The notes under the pieces were generated by a model. The model was not told the origin of the DNA. It worked only from the letters and a program-made list of their open reading frames with translations, and made no database searches. A stretch of DNA of 64,000 nucleotides from assembly GCF_004345645.1 (NCBI RefSeq), contig NZ_SLWS01000009.1, positions 62,001 to 126,000 of the forward strand. Direction: 5' to 3'. Every line of letters starts with the position of its first letter. Position 1 is the first letter of the stretch. The stretch is from Actinocrispum wychmicini (GTDB lineage: Bacteria > Actinomycetota > Actinomycetes > Mycobacteriales > Pseudonocardiaceae). Made by a program: the position numbers and the translations under genes. Positions 8,294-15,784 of the stretch are shown piece by piece.

Positions 8294-8715
8294 CGGAGCA
8301 CGCTTTCGGTCAGCCGCGCGAGAAACGGCAGGACAGCGGCGGCTCCGGTCTCCTCGAAGACCTCGGTGAATCCCGCGGCCAGCAGCCATTCGCGGCGTTG
8401 CCGGTCCGACCCGCGCACGCCCAGCTTCCCGCCGATGACCACCGGGGTGGCGGCGAGTTCCGGGCACCGGCGGATGTCCGCGATCAGCCGGGTGCCGTCG
8501 AGCAGGCCGTGCCCGTTCACGGTGCTGACCACGATGAGGTCCGGCCGGTCCCGCCGGCACTCGTCAAGCAACAACCGGCCCGGCACGCACGGACCGAGGT
8601 TACGCACGCAGTGCCCGAGCTCGGTCAGAACCAGTTGCAGGTACACGAGATTCCAGGTGTGCGAGTCGGACGCCACACTGGTCACGACGACGGACATCCC
8701 TCCGGGGACCGGCAC
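8290..8715 (-). CDS. glmS: Methylaspartate (glutamate) mutase sigma-subunit-like cobalamin-binding protein
   Basis: 141 residues with a Rossmann-like B12-binding fold: VVTSVASDSHTWN carries the DxH pair (D17, H19) whose histidine ligates cobalt, then VVSTVNGHG and VVIGGKLGVRG, the typical nucleotide-loop regions of MutS/GlmS. The usual DxHxxG reads DSHTWN, so the glycine is replaced by Asn, an uncommon variation. The GTG start at 8715 has GGAGG four bases upstream; an ATG at 8697 lacks a spaced ribosome binding site. It pairs with the epsilon subunit just downstream (4-bp overlap) and follows the P450 gene by 12 bp. Confidence 0.82.
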   Translation of the reverse strand: MPVPGGMSVVVTSVASDSHTWNLVYLQLVLTELGHCVRNLGPCVPGRLLLDECRRDRPDLIVVSTVNGHGLLDGTRLIADIRRCPELAATPVVIGGKLGVRGSDRQRREWLLAAGFTEVFEETGAAAVLPFLARLTESVLR

Positions 8716-8727
8716 GTTTCCTCCACC

Positions 8728-9957
8728 TCACGAGACGAAGACCGGCAACGCGTCAAGCCCGCGCACCAAGGTGCTGTTGCGCCAGCGCAACCGTTCGGGC
8801 TCGGTGGCCAGCCTGATGTCGGGGAAGCGGGTGAGCAGCCGGGTCAGGGCGATCGACATGGACACCTTCGCCAGCGGCGCGCCGGTGCAGTAGTGGGTCC
8901 CGTACCCGAAGGCCAGCCCGCCGACCGGTCGACGGGACAGGTCCAGCCGGTCGCCGTCCGGGAATCGGGTGCTGTCGTGGTTGGCCGCGCTGACCGACAG
9001 CAGCACGATCTCCCCGGACGGGATGACGACGTCGCCGACGGCGACATCAGTAACGGTGAACCGGAAGCTCGCGGTCGCGATCCCGCTGTTGAACCGCAGC
9101 AACTCGTCCACCGCCGCCGGCATCGCCGACAGGTCCGCCCGCAGCTTCGCGAGCTCCCCGGGATGGGTGAGCAGGTCGTACACCCCGTTCCCGAGCTGGC
9201 TTCCCGGCGTGTCCGAACCCGCGGCCACCAGCAGGAAGATCATGGCCACGATCTCGTCCGGGCTGATCCGGCCCGCTTCGTCGCAGGCCCGCACCAGCGA
9301 GCCGACCAAGGTGTCGTCCGGGTTCGCGCGTTTGGCCTCGATCAGCCCGTGCGAGTACTCGGCGAGCTGGCGGGACGCCTCCGCCACCACGTCCGGCGCG
9401 TAGTCCCCACCGCCAACCAGCGGGTACGACCACTTGCGGAACGCTTCCCGCTCCCGCTGCGGCACGCCCACGACGTCCAGCATGATGGTGAACGACAACG
9501 GCTCGGCGAACATCTTGATCAGGTCCACCTCGCCCGGCCCGGCCACCGCGTCCAGCAGGTCGTCGACGATCTGCTCGATGCGCGGGCGCATAGCCTCCGC
9601 CCGACGCACTGTGAAGGCGTTGCTCACCAGGCTGCGCAGCCGGGTGTGCCGTGGCGGATCGCTGTTCAACATGTGCGCGGTCAGCTCATCGTCGAACCTG
9701 GAGCCCCCGTCGCTGACGGGGCAGGCGGCGTGCTTCGCGAACATCTCATTCGCCCGCCGCCCGTCCTTGCTCAGCCGCGGATCGTTCAGCAGCGCGCGGA
9801 CGTCGTCGTACCTGGTGACCATCCACACCTTGGCGCCGTGCGGCATCACGAGCTCGTGCGCCGGTCCGTCGCGACGCAGCCGGGCGAAGAGTCCGAACGG
9901 TTCCTGCATGAAGTCGGCGGGAATCCGCTCGATGTCCGCTGTGGTAGTGACGTCCAT
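8728..9957 (-). CDS. Cytochrome P450 monooxygenase
   Basis: 409 residues with all P450 hallmarks: I-helix oxygen-activation segment LLVAAGSDTPGSQL, K-helix ELLRF, and the heme loop FGYGTHYCTGAPLAK with the axial cysteine. It is a soluble bacterial class I enzyme that would need a separate ferredoxin and reductase; none is encoded in the operon. ATG at 9957 is 2 bp after the upstream stop. The codons upstream of this ATG overlap the DAO-type gene and are not part of the protein. Likely role: hydroxylation or oxidative tailoring of the pathway intermediate (inference from context). Confidence 0.92.
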   Translation of the reverse strand: MDVTTTADIERIPADFMQEPFGLFARLRRDGPAHELVMPHGAKVWMVTRYDDVRALLNDPRLSKDGRRANEMFAKHAACPVSDGGSRFDDELTAHMLNSDPPRHTRLRSLVSNAFTVRRAEAMRPRIEQIVDDLLDAVAGPGEVDLIKMFAEPLSFTIMLDVVGVPQREREAFRKWSYPLVGGGDYAPDVVAEASRQLAEYSHGLIEAKRANPDDTLVGSLVRACDEAGRISPDEIVAMIFLLVAAGSDTPGSQLGNGVYDLLTHPGELAKLRADLSAMPAAVDELLRFNSGIATASFRFTVTDVAVGDVVIPSGEIVLLSVSAANHDSTRFPDGDRLDLSRRPVGGLAFGYGTHYCTGAPLAKVSMSIALTRLLTRFPDIRLATEPERLRWRNSTLVRGLDALPVFVS

Positions 9958-9959
9958 CG

Positions 9960-11030
9960 TCAACACCTCGCTTGGAGGGGGTGGAGGGGGTGATCGACCG
10001 CCCGCGCGGCCAGTGCGCGCGCGACGAGCGGGGCGAACTTGAACGACATCCCGCCGCACGCCGCGTACGCCTGAACTCCGTCGCCGAGGTCGGCGAGCAG
10101 CGGTCCGGAACCTGGCGAGGCGCTGAGGTAGTAGCCGTCCGCCGCGCCGGTGACGGCGGCCGGGTCGAAGTCGGCGAGCAGGGCACCGAACCGGTCGACG
10201 AGGTGCTCCCGCCAGCGGGCCGGCGCGGTCCGGTCGGTCAGGACTGAAACTTCACGGCTGGTGACGGCCGCGCTCAGGCAGGCTGGCGCGCCGTTCACCG
10301 GTGGGATCAGCCAGGCGCCGTCGGCCGTGCCGAACCGCGGGATGACCGGCATCCCTTCCCACTGCGCGCTGTACGAGAGCACGGTCTGGCGATGCAGGGT
10401 CAGCCGCGCGCTGAGGGCGGCCGGAAGCAGGTCGCGTGACCACGGCCCGGCCGCCAGCACCACCCGGTCGCCGGTCACGACCCCTTCCACCAAACGCACA
10501 CCGCCTGCCGTCGCGGCCACCACCCGGCTCCGTGGGTACATGTCGACGCCAGGCCGGCCGCGCAGCCACTCGGCCAGCGCCGTCATGGTCTGGTCGGCCG
10601 CGACGACAGTGGCAGTCGGGTCGAACACGCCCGCCAGTCCGGCCGGGAACCGGATCGTCGGGTACCGCTCGGCCAGAACTTCGGGTCGTAGGAGGTCGGC
10701 GGTCACCCCGACCGAGGCGAGCAGTGCAACACTTTCCTGTGCGTGTTGCACCGGCAGCGTGGTGAGCGCCCCGACATGGTGGTGCACCTGCATGCCGAGC
10801 CGCCGCTCGACCTCCAGCCAGGCTCGGTGGGCACGGACCGCCGTCCGGGTCAGCTCGGCGTCGCCGGGATGCAGGGCGCGGATCGACCGCAGCCGGTCGT
10901 GCGACATGGCTGACGGAGACGGGATGTCATCGGCGTCGACGAGGCTGACCTCGGCCCCGGCCAGCACGCACTCCATCGCCGTGAGCAGGCCGATGACCCC
11001 GCTGCCGACCACAACGACACGCATGCTCAC
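9960..11030 (-). CDS. FAD-dependent DAO-family amino-acid oxidase
   Basis: 356 residues, starting with the dinucleotide-binding motif VVVGSGVIGLLTA at residues 5-17 and ending with a second FAD-contacting block AACGGMSFKFAP. Members of the DAO family (glycine/sarcosine/D-amino-acid oxidases) oxidise secondary or primary amines in the cytoplasm with FAD. The gene lies 1 bp downstream of the MetRS-like gene. In characterised hydrazinoacetate pathways a DAO-type oxidase cleaves the lysine-hydrazine adduct, releasing a hydrazino acid and aminoadipate semialdehyde; the same role is proposed here. The exact cleaved bond is inference. Confidence 0.83.
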   Translation of the reverse strand: MSMRVVVVGSGVIGLLTAMECVLAGAEVSLVDADDIPSPSAMSHDRLRSIRALHPGDAELTRTAVRAHRAWLEVERRLGMQVHHHVGALTTLPVQHAQESVALLASVGVTADLLRPEVLAERYPTIRFPAGLAGVFDPTATVVAADQTMTALAEWLRGRPGVDMYPRSRVVAATAGGVRLVEGVVTGDRVVLAAGPWSRDLLPAALSARLTLHRQTVLSYSAQWEGMPVIPRFGTADGAWLIPPVNGAPACLSAAVTSREVSVLTDRTAPARWREHLVDRFGALLADFDPAAVTGAADGYYLSASPGSGPLLADLGDGVQAYAACGGMSFKFAPLVARALAARAVDHPLHPLQARC

Positions 11031-11031
11031 G

Positions 11032-12621
11032 TCACCTGACCTCAGGCGGCGCGAACGGGGTGATCTCGGTCAGGTCGAACCCACCCGCGGCCAGCGGTGC
11101 GGTGGTCAGCCCAGCGGCCTCGGCGAGGTCGATCAGGATCGGCGACGCGGCCGCGAGCAACGCCCGCACCTCGAAGAACAGATCGCCCCACGCTTCCGGC
11201 GCCGCCTCGACGCGCTGCCCGGCGAGGGCGTCGGCCCGGCCCGCCAACCGTCCGATATGGACCAGAACGGTCTCCGCGGACCGGCTGAGGCTGTAGCCAG
11301 GCATCTCGTAGGTGGTGTCGAACCGGGCGAGCATGGCGGTGACCCGACCGCGGGCCGTCGCCGAGACCGGCAGCGGCGCCTGCGCGTCACGCGCGTTGGC
11401 GACCGCCTTGCCGAGCGTGGCCGCCAACCGGTTCCAGGGGCCAGCCAGCCTTTCCTCGGCGATCTTGTCCAGTCCCACCCGGCTGAACGTCGTCCGCCCG
11501 TGCTCGGGAGCGGTGAGCGCCAGGTACAGCCGGGCGACATCGCGCGGGACCTCACGCAGCAGGTCCTGCACCGACACCACGTGCCCCTTGCTGGTCGAGA
11601 ACTTCGCGCTCTCCAGCTCGTAGAACTCGTTGTTGATGATCCACTCCGGCAGCACGTACTTCTCGCCGTGGGCCATCAGCAGTGCGATGTGCGGCAGGCA
11701 GAAGAAGAACGCGTTGTCGAACCCGAGGAAGTGCACCACGCGCAGGTCTTCCTCGCGTTGCCACAGCTGGCCGGGCTCGGTCCGCGTGCCCAGCTGTGCC
11801 GCTGCGTAGGACGTGGTGTACATGCCGGCCGGCATCAGTTCGAGCCACGCGTTGAGCACCTGCCCCGGCGTCTCCGGGAAAGGAGCGGCCATCCCCCAAC
11901 CGAGCGGGTACGTGATCGGGATGTCCGGCAACGGGCGGGCCAGCACCTCGCGGATCATCTGGCCCAGGTGCGGCCGCCAGGACGGGATCCGCGCCTCGTG
12001 GAAGGCGGTGAGCCGCTCGCGGTACTCCTCCAGCGGGAACACCAGGATCTCGGCTTCCCGCACGGTGGGCTTCTCGGTCTGGTCTATTGTGGAGTGTGCG
12101 TCGACCAGCTCGTCGTAGTTGTTCGGATGGCAGCAGGTCTCACAGAGGCCACCGCGGCTGGTGGCCAGGCACACCGGGCACTCCCCCTCGATCAGGCCCT
12201 CGACGACGAACTCGCCGGTACGCTCCAGGAAGGGCAGTCGGACCTTCTTCAGCCGGAAGACACCGGCCGCGTGCAGCTCGCTGAAGAACTTCAGCACGGT
12301 CGCCTGATACGTGTCGTCGAACGGGCCGAAGCCGTCCACCGAGATGCCGATCGCGGCCAGCGCGTCCCGGATCAGGCCGGTGGACCTGACGCACAGTTCC
12401 TCCGGTGTGATGCCCTCCCGGGCCGCGGTGGCCTGCACGTAGGTCTGGCTGTCGTCGGTGCCGGTCGTGAAGATCACGTCCCGGCCCCGGGCCCGTTGGT
12501 AGCGGGCGTAGATGTCGCCGGCCAGGTACGGACCGGCGATGTGGCCGAGATGCATGCCCCCGTTGGGCGTCGGGTTCGGGCCGAGGATCAGGACCCGGCG
12601 CTCGTCCTGCGACGGGTTCAT
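11032..12621 (-). CDS. Methionyl-tRNA-synthetase-like ligase (putative hydrazine-forming enzyme, catalytic half)
   Basis: 529 residues of class I synthetase architecture: HLGH at 24-27 (HIGH motif), a four-cysteine knuckle C148/C151/C160/C163 in the connective insertion, and FSTSKG at 341-346 (KMSKS variant). The C-terminal anticodon-binding region is divergent and shortened. Family knowledge: in the s56-p1 pathway (Spb40) and related ones a cupin plus MetRS-like protein adenylates and links an amino acid to N6-hydroxylysine, then rearranges to a hydrazine. Here the partner cupin is the directly preceding gene with an ATGA overlap. A housekeeping MetRS is unlikely given the operon. Whether tRNA is used cannot be read from sequence. 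Confidence 0.85.
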   Translation of the reverse strand: MNPSQDERRVLILGPNPTPNGGMHLGHIAGPYLAGDIYARYQRARGRDVIFTTGTDDSQTYVQATAAREGITPEELCVRSTGLIRDALAAIGISVDGFGPFDDTYQATVLKFFSELHAAGVFRLKKVRLPFLERTGEFVVEGLIEGECPVCLATSRGGLCETCCHPNNYDELVDAHSTIDQTEKPTVREAEILVFPLEEYRERLTAFHEARIPSWRPHLGQMIREVLARPLPDIPITYPLGWGMAAPFPETPGQVLNAWLELMPAGMYTTSYAAAQLGTRTEPGQLWQREEDLRVVHFLGFDNAFFFCLPHIALLMAHGEKYVLPEWIINNEFYELESAKFSTSKGHVVSVQDLLREVPRDVARLYLALTAPEHGRTTFSRVGLDKIAEERLAGPWNRLAATLGKAVANARDAQAPLPVSATARGRVTAMLARFDTTYEMPGYSLSRSAETVLVHIGRLAGRADALAGQRVEAAPEAWGDLFFEVRALLAAASPILIDLAEAAGLTTAPLAAGGFDLTEITPFAPPEVR

Positions 12622-12995
12622 GCCTGTGCTCCCGCGTTGTCGCGGGTGAGGAACCCCTGGGCCAACTCCGCGTCCCACCACACGCTGTAGAACTCGAAGT
12701 CCTCGTCGCCGGCGTTGTGCACACAGTGCTCCCGGCCCGGCCGGAAGAACGCGACGTCCCCGCAGCGCAACGGAGTCCGCTCACCATCGCACTCGATCAT
12801 CGCGGCCCCCCGGATGGCGATGAAGATCTCGTGCTCGTGGTGGGAGTGCAGGGTGGAGCTGGTGCCGGCCCGGACGACGGCGTACGAACCTTCGAACGGC
12901 GCGTTCAGCACGGCCCATGGCTGCAGCCGCTGGGTCTCGCATCCGTACTCGTGCTGCAACGTCTCCCGCTGCAACCGGGTGATTTCCGCTGCCAT
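12618..12995 (-). CDS. Single-domain cupin (putative metal-binding half of hydrazine-forming enzyme)
   Basis: 125 residues containing both cupin motifs in textbook form: GTSSTLHSHHEHEIFIAIRG at 44-63 (metal ligands H50, H52, E56) and GDVAFFRPGREHCVHN at 79-94 (H90). A zinc cupin of this kind rearranges an O-acyl hydroxylamine to the N-N bond in KtzT-like and Spb40-like enzymes (established for those families). In Spb40-type proteins the cupin is fused to the MetRS-like part; here it is free, translated just ahead of the MetRS-like gene with a 4-bp overlap. ATG at 12995 follows the PP-loop gene stop by 2 bp. Confidence 0.85.
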   Translation of the reverse strand: MAAEITRLQRETLQHEYGCETQRLQPWAVLNAPFEGSYAVVRAGTSSTLHSHHEHEIFIAIRGAAMIECDGERTPLRCGDVAFFRPGREHCVHNAGDEDFEFYSVWWDAELAQGFLTRDNAGAQA

Positions 12996-12997
12996 GG

Positions 12998-14443
12998 CTA
13001 CCTTCCCGAAATCTGTTCGATGACGACCGGTCCGTCCGGCGTGTGCCGGGTGGGGATGTCCGCCTTGTGCGGGTCGCCGTACAGGACGAGATCGATGACG
13101 TCCCGGTCCGTGCTGCGGTAGAGCACCCGCAACCGGTCCAGTTCGAGTCCGCTGATCCGCTCCAGGTCTCGGACCAGGCCGTCGGTGTCCGTGCTGTCGT
13201 CGGCCAGCAGCCGGTGGATGTCGTTCGCCGCCAGCGTGGGATGCTCCCGCCGGAGGAACTCGTCGAGCCCGGCGCCCTTGCCGCCGAACGGCGCGGAGAC
13301 CATGCAGACGAGTTGCTCCTCCGTCAGCCCGAACGTCTCCAGCGCGTACTCGTCGGCAGCTTGCCGCATCCGCTGCATCGCGTCCGGTCCTTCGTAACGC
13401 TTCCGGATGTGCTGGACAAGCTCGGGCGGGAAGTCCTTGCGGCGCATCAGGTCGAGCGCGAACGTGACGTACTCCGCCATGCCCTCCTCGTAACGGCGCT
13501 GGTACACCCGTTCGCATTTGAGGCCACGCAGGTGGGCCATCAGGGCTGGGTTACCGCAGTCCGACTCGGTGAAGCTGAACGCGAGATCGTCGAACTGGAA
13601 GCCCAGGAAGCCGGTCAGGAACTCCATGTGGTCGCCGGCGGCGTAGTCGGTGTCGGAGTAGATGGTGAAGAACCGCAGCCGCTCCGGCACCTCGGAGTGG
13701 ACGCGCCGCTCGGCCACGTCCGAACCGTTGATGTCGGAGAAGTACGCCGAGGCGATGTTGTCCACCTGGGACAGCACCCGGCCGATTCCGTTGGTTCCCT
13801 TGACCTGGCCGGTCCGGGTGAGCTGGCGGGCCAGCCGGCCGATCCAGAGGGAGTACTGGCGTTGTTCCTGCTGTGAGTCGCCGGTGACGATGAGGTCGGC
13901 CCCCTCGCCGTACGACGCCGCGAGGGCGAACGAGTTGGCAACACTGAAGTTGCACGCGTTGCAGAACGTCGGGCGGCCGTCGCCGGCGGTGCGGTGGCCG
14001 GCCATCAGGATGTCCAGCCGGTTGCCGCGGACCACCCGCTCGCGCTGCGGCGAGTCCACATCGAACGGCGTCACCTCGTCGCCGTCGACCAGGAGCAGCT
14101 CGCAGCCCGGTTCGTCGGGCAACCGCAGCGCCCGGTACGCCCGGTCGATGTTCTCCATCACCGCGCGCGGCATCCCGGCGTGCCGGTTGGTGACCACCCG
14201 CAGCCGGAACGTACTGCCGTGCACACGGAACAAGATGAGTTGCACCGCGCGGACGAAGGCCAGCATGTACCCGCTGTCCTTGCCACCGCCGTAGGCCACC
14301 AGGACCAGGTTCCGGTCCAACTGCTCACGGTGCGGGAGGTCGGCGTGCAGCCGGGTGGCACAGCGCGTCGCGGCCGCCAGGTTGGCCGCCGGCAGGGCCG
14401 CCCGCAACTCCCGGAACGCCTGTTCGCGGATCACGTCGAGCAT
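12998..14443 (-). CDS. PP-loop ATP-pyrophosphatase family protein (adenylating enzyme of unknown substrate)
   Basis: 481 residues. VLVAYGGGKDSGYML at about 47-61 is a PP-loop (SGGxDS-type) ATP-binding motif with Tyr-Gly replacing the first Ser-Gly. A cysteine pair FCNACN (C161, C164) follows, as in many PP-loop thiolation or amidation enzymes. Such proteins activate a carbonyl or carboxylate with ATP, releasing pyrophosphate, for attack by sulfur or nitrogen. The long C-terminal half has no domain I recognise. Second to third gene of the operon; ATG at 14443 is 9 bp after the upstream stop. It could form an amide, thioamide or amidine in the product, but no choice is supported. Confidence 0.7.
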   Translation of the reverse strand: MLDVIREQAFRELRAALPAANLAAATRCATRLHADLPHREQLDRNLVLVAYGGGKDSGYMLAFVRAVQLILFRVHGSTFRLRVVTNRHAGMPRAVMENIDRAYRALRLPDEPGCELLLVDGDEVTPFDVDSPQRERVVRGNRLDILMAGHRTAGDGRPTFCNACNFSVANSFALAASYGEGADLIVTGDSQQEQRQYSLWIGRLARQLTRTGQVKGTNGIGRVLSQVDNIASAYFSDINGSDVAERRVHSEVPERLRFFTIYSDTDYAAGDHMEFLTGFLGFQFDDLAFSFTESDCGNPALMAHLRGLKCERVYQRRYEEGMAEYVTFALDLMRRKDFPPELVQHIRKRYEGPDAMQRMRQAADEYALETFGLTEEQLVCMVSAPFGGKGAGLDEFLRREHPTLAANDIHRLLADDSTDTDGLVRDLERISGLELDRLRVLYRSTDRDVIDLVLYGDPHKADIPTRHTPDGPVVIEQISGR

Positions 14444-14452
14444 GACTCTCCT

Positions 14453-15736
14453 TCAACTGGCCGCGGTGTAGGTGGCGGGTCGACGCATCAACGCGCGGTG
14501 CTCGATGATGTCGAGGGTGATCTCCTCGGCCCGTCGAGCGAGGACGCTGAGCAGCGAGTCGGCGATGCCGTGCGTGTCTTCGTTGACGCCCTGCAGGTAG
14601 CAGGCGGCCGGCTCGTCGAGATCCAGCCGGTACTGACGGGTCACGGAAATCCGGTCCAGCCCCAGGGAACCGGCGAGCCCGCGAACCAGTTTCGGCATCC
14701 GGGAGTCGAATCCGGTGCCCAGGACAACGAGATCACAGCGCAGTCGGGTGTCGACCCCGGTCCGGCGGTCGGTGAGGTCGAGTACCACTTCGCCACCGGT
14801 CTCGCGCGCGGCGGTGACGTCGACCATCGTGATCAGCCGACGCCCGTCGCGCCCATGCAACCGGTCCAGGTAGAGGTCCGCGTAGATGCTCTCCAGCATT
14901 GGCGGGGTGACGCAGGAATAGTTCGTCCCGCGCATCTCCCGCAGGATCTGCTCACGCGCCCCTGGTTCTGCCGCGTGAAACTCGTCCACAAAGGACGGAT
15001 AGTACAGCTCGTTGGTGAACTTGCTCGACTCGTCCGAGTTGAGCGCGACCGACCGGATGAGCCAGTCGATCTCGCTGTCCGGCAGGTCTTCGCGCAACGC
15101 CCGGAACATCTCGGCCGCGCTCTGCGAGCCGCCGACGAGCGCCACCCGCACCCGCCGGCCCTTGGGCAGCTGGGCGATCCGCTGCCGGTAAGCGGTGCTG
15201 TGCACGACCCGATCCGCCGGCAGGTCACGGAAAACCCCAGGGATGTGCGGATCCCGGCCGACCCCAAAGACGAGATACCTGCTGGCGATGGCCGATCCGT
15301 CAGCCAGCCTGGTCAGCCATCCCGTCACCGCCTGCTGTCGGTCCCGTTGCGGCTCAACGGATACGCATGCGTTGCCGAGCAGTGTCCGTACCCTGGTCAG
15401 ACCGTTGGCCACCCAGCGCAGATACTCCGAGATCTCCAGGCGGTACGGCAAGGACGTGCCCATGGTGACGAACTCGTCGAGCCGGCCGGTGGCTCGCAGA
15501 AAATTGAGGAACGAGAACCTGCTGCACGGGTCACGCGGGGTCACCAGGTCCTTCAGGAACGACACCTGACTCTTCGCCCAGGGCAACAACATCCCTTGCT
15601 GCCATTGGATCTCTTCGGCCCGGTCGACGACGAGGGTGCTGTCCGCGAGGTCCGGCGCCAGCTCCTCGACGGCCACCGCGAGGCCCAGGCTCGACGGCCC
15701 GGCACCGATCGCGAGCAGCTCCACTTCCCGGATCAC
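14453..15736 (-). CDS. L-lysine/L-ornithine N-monooxygenase (copy 2, proximal gene of operon)
   Basis: About 427 residues, colinear with the product of 3549-4808 and similar over the full length. The FAD motif is AIGAGPSSLGLAV, the substrate-contact block WAKSQVSFLKDLV, the C-terminal block VLGTGF. In the NADPH motif the usual third Gly is Ser (LVGGSQSAAEMF), which may alter cofactor use. The GTG at 15736 has GGAGG five bases upstream and aligns with the other copy's start; a GTG at 15748 is a possible alternative. Two hydroxylases in one operon imply two substrates, a dosage effect, or one diverged copy. Confidence 0.87.
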   Translation of the reverse strand: MIREVELLAIGAGPSSLGLAVAVEELAPDLADSTLVVDRAEEIQWQQGMLLPWAKSQVSFLKDLVTPRDPCSRFSFLNFLRATGRLDEFVTMGTSLPYRLEISEYLRWVANGLTRVRTLLGNACVSVEPQRDRQQAVTGWLTRLADGSAIASRYLVFGVGRDPHIPGVFRDLPADRVVHSTAYRQRIAQLPKGRRVRVALVGGSQSAAEMFRALREDLPDSEIDWLIRSVALNSDESSKFTNELYYPSFVDEFHAAEPGAREQILREMRGTNYSCVTPPMLESIYADLYLDRLHGRDGRRLITMVDVTAARETGGEVVLDLTDRRTGVDTRLRCDLVVLGTGFDSRMPKLVRGLAGSLGLDRISVTRQYRLDLDEPAACYLQGVNEDTHGIADSLLSVLARRAEEITLDIIEHRALMRRPATYTAAS

Positions 15737-15784
15737 GCGATCCTCCACAGGTTCGGCTCCATGGCGGGTTCCTTCCTCGCGGCT

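Noticed and set aside
11032..12621. Housekeeping methionyl-tRNA synthetase
   Set aside because: Coupled within a biosynthetic operon to a cupin and N-hydroxylases, with a divergent and shortened C-terminal region; a specialised paralogue is far more likely.
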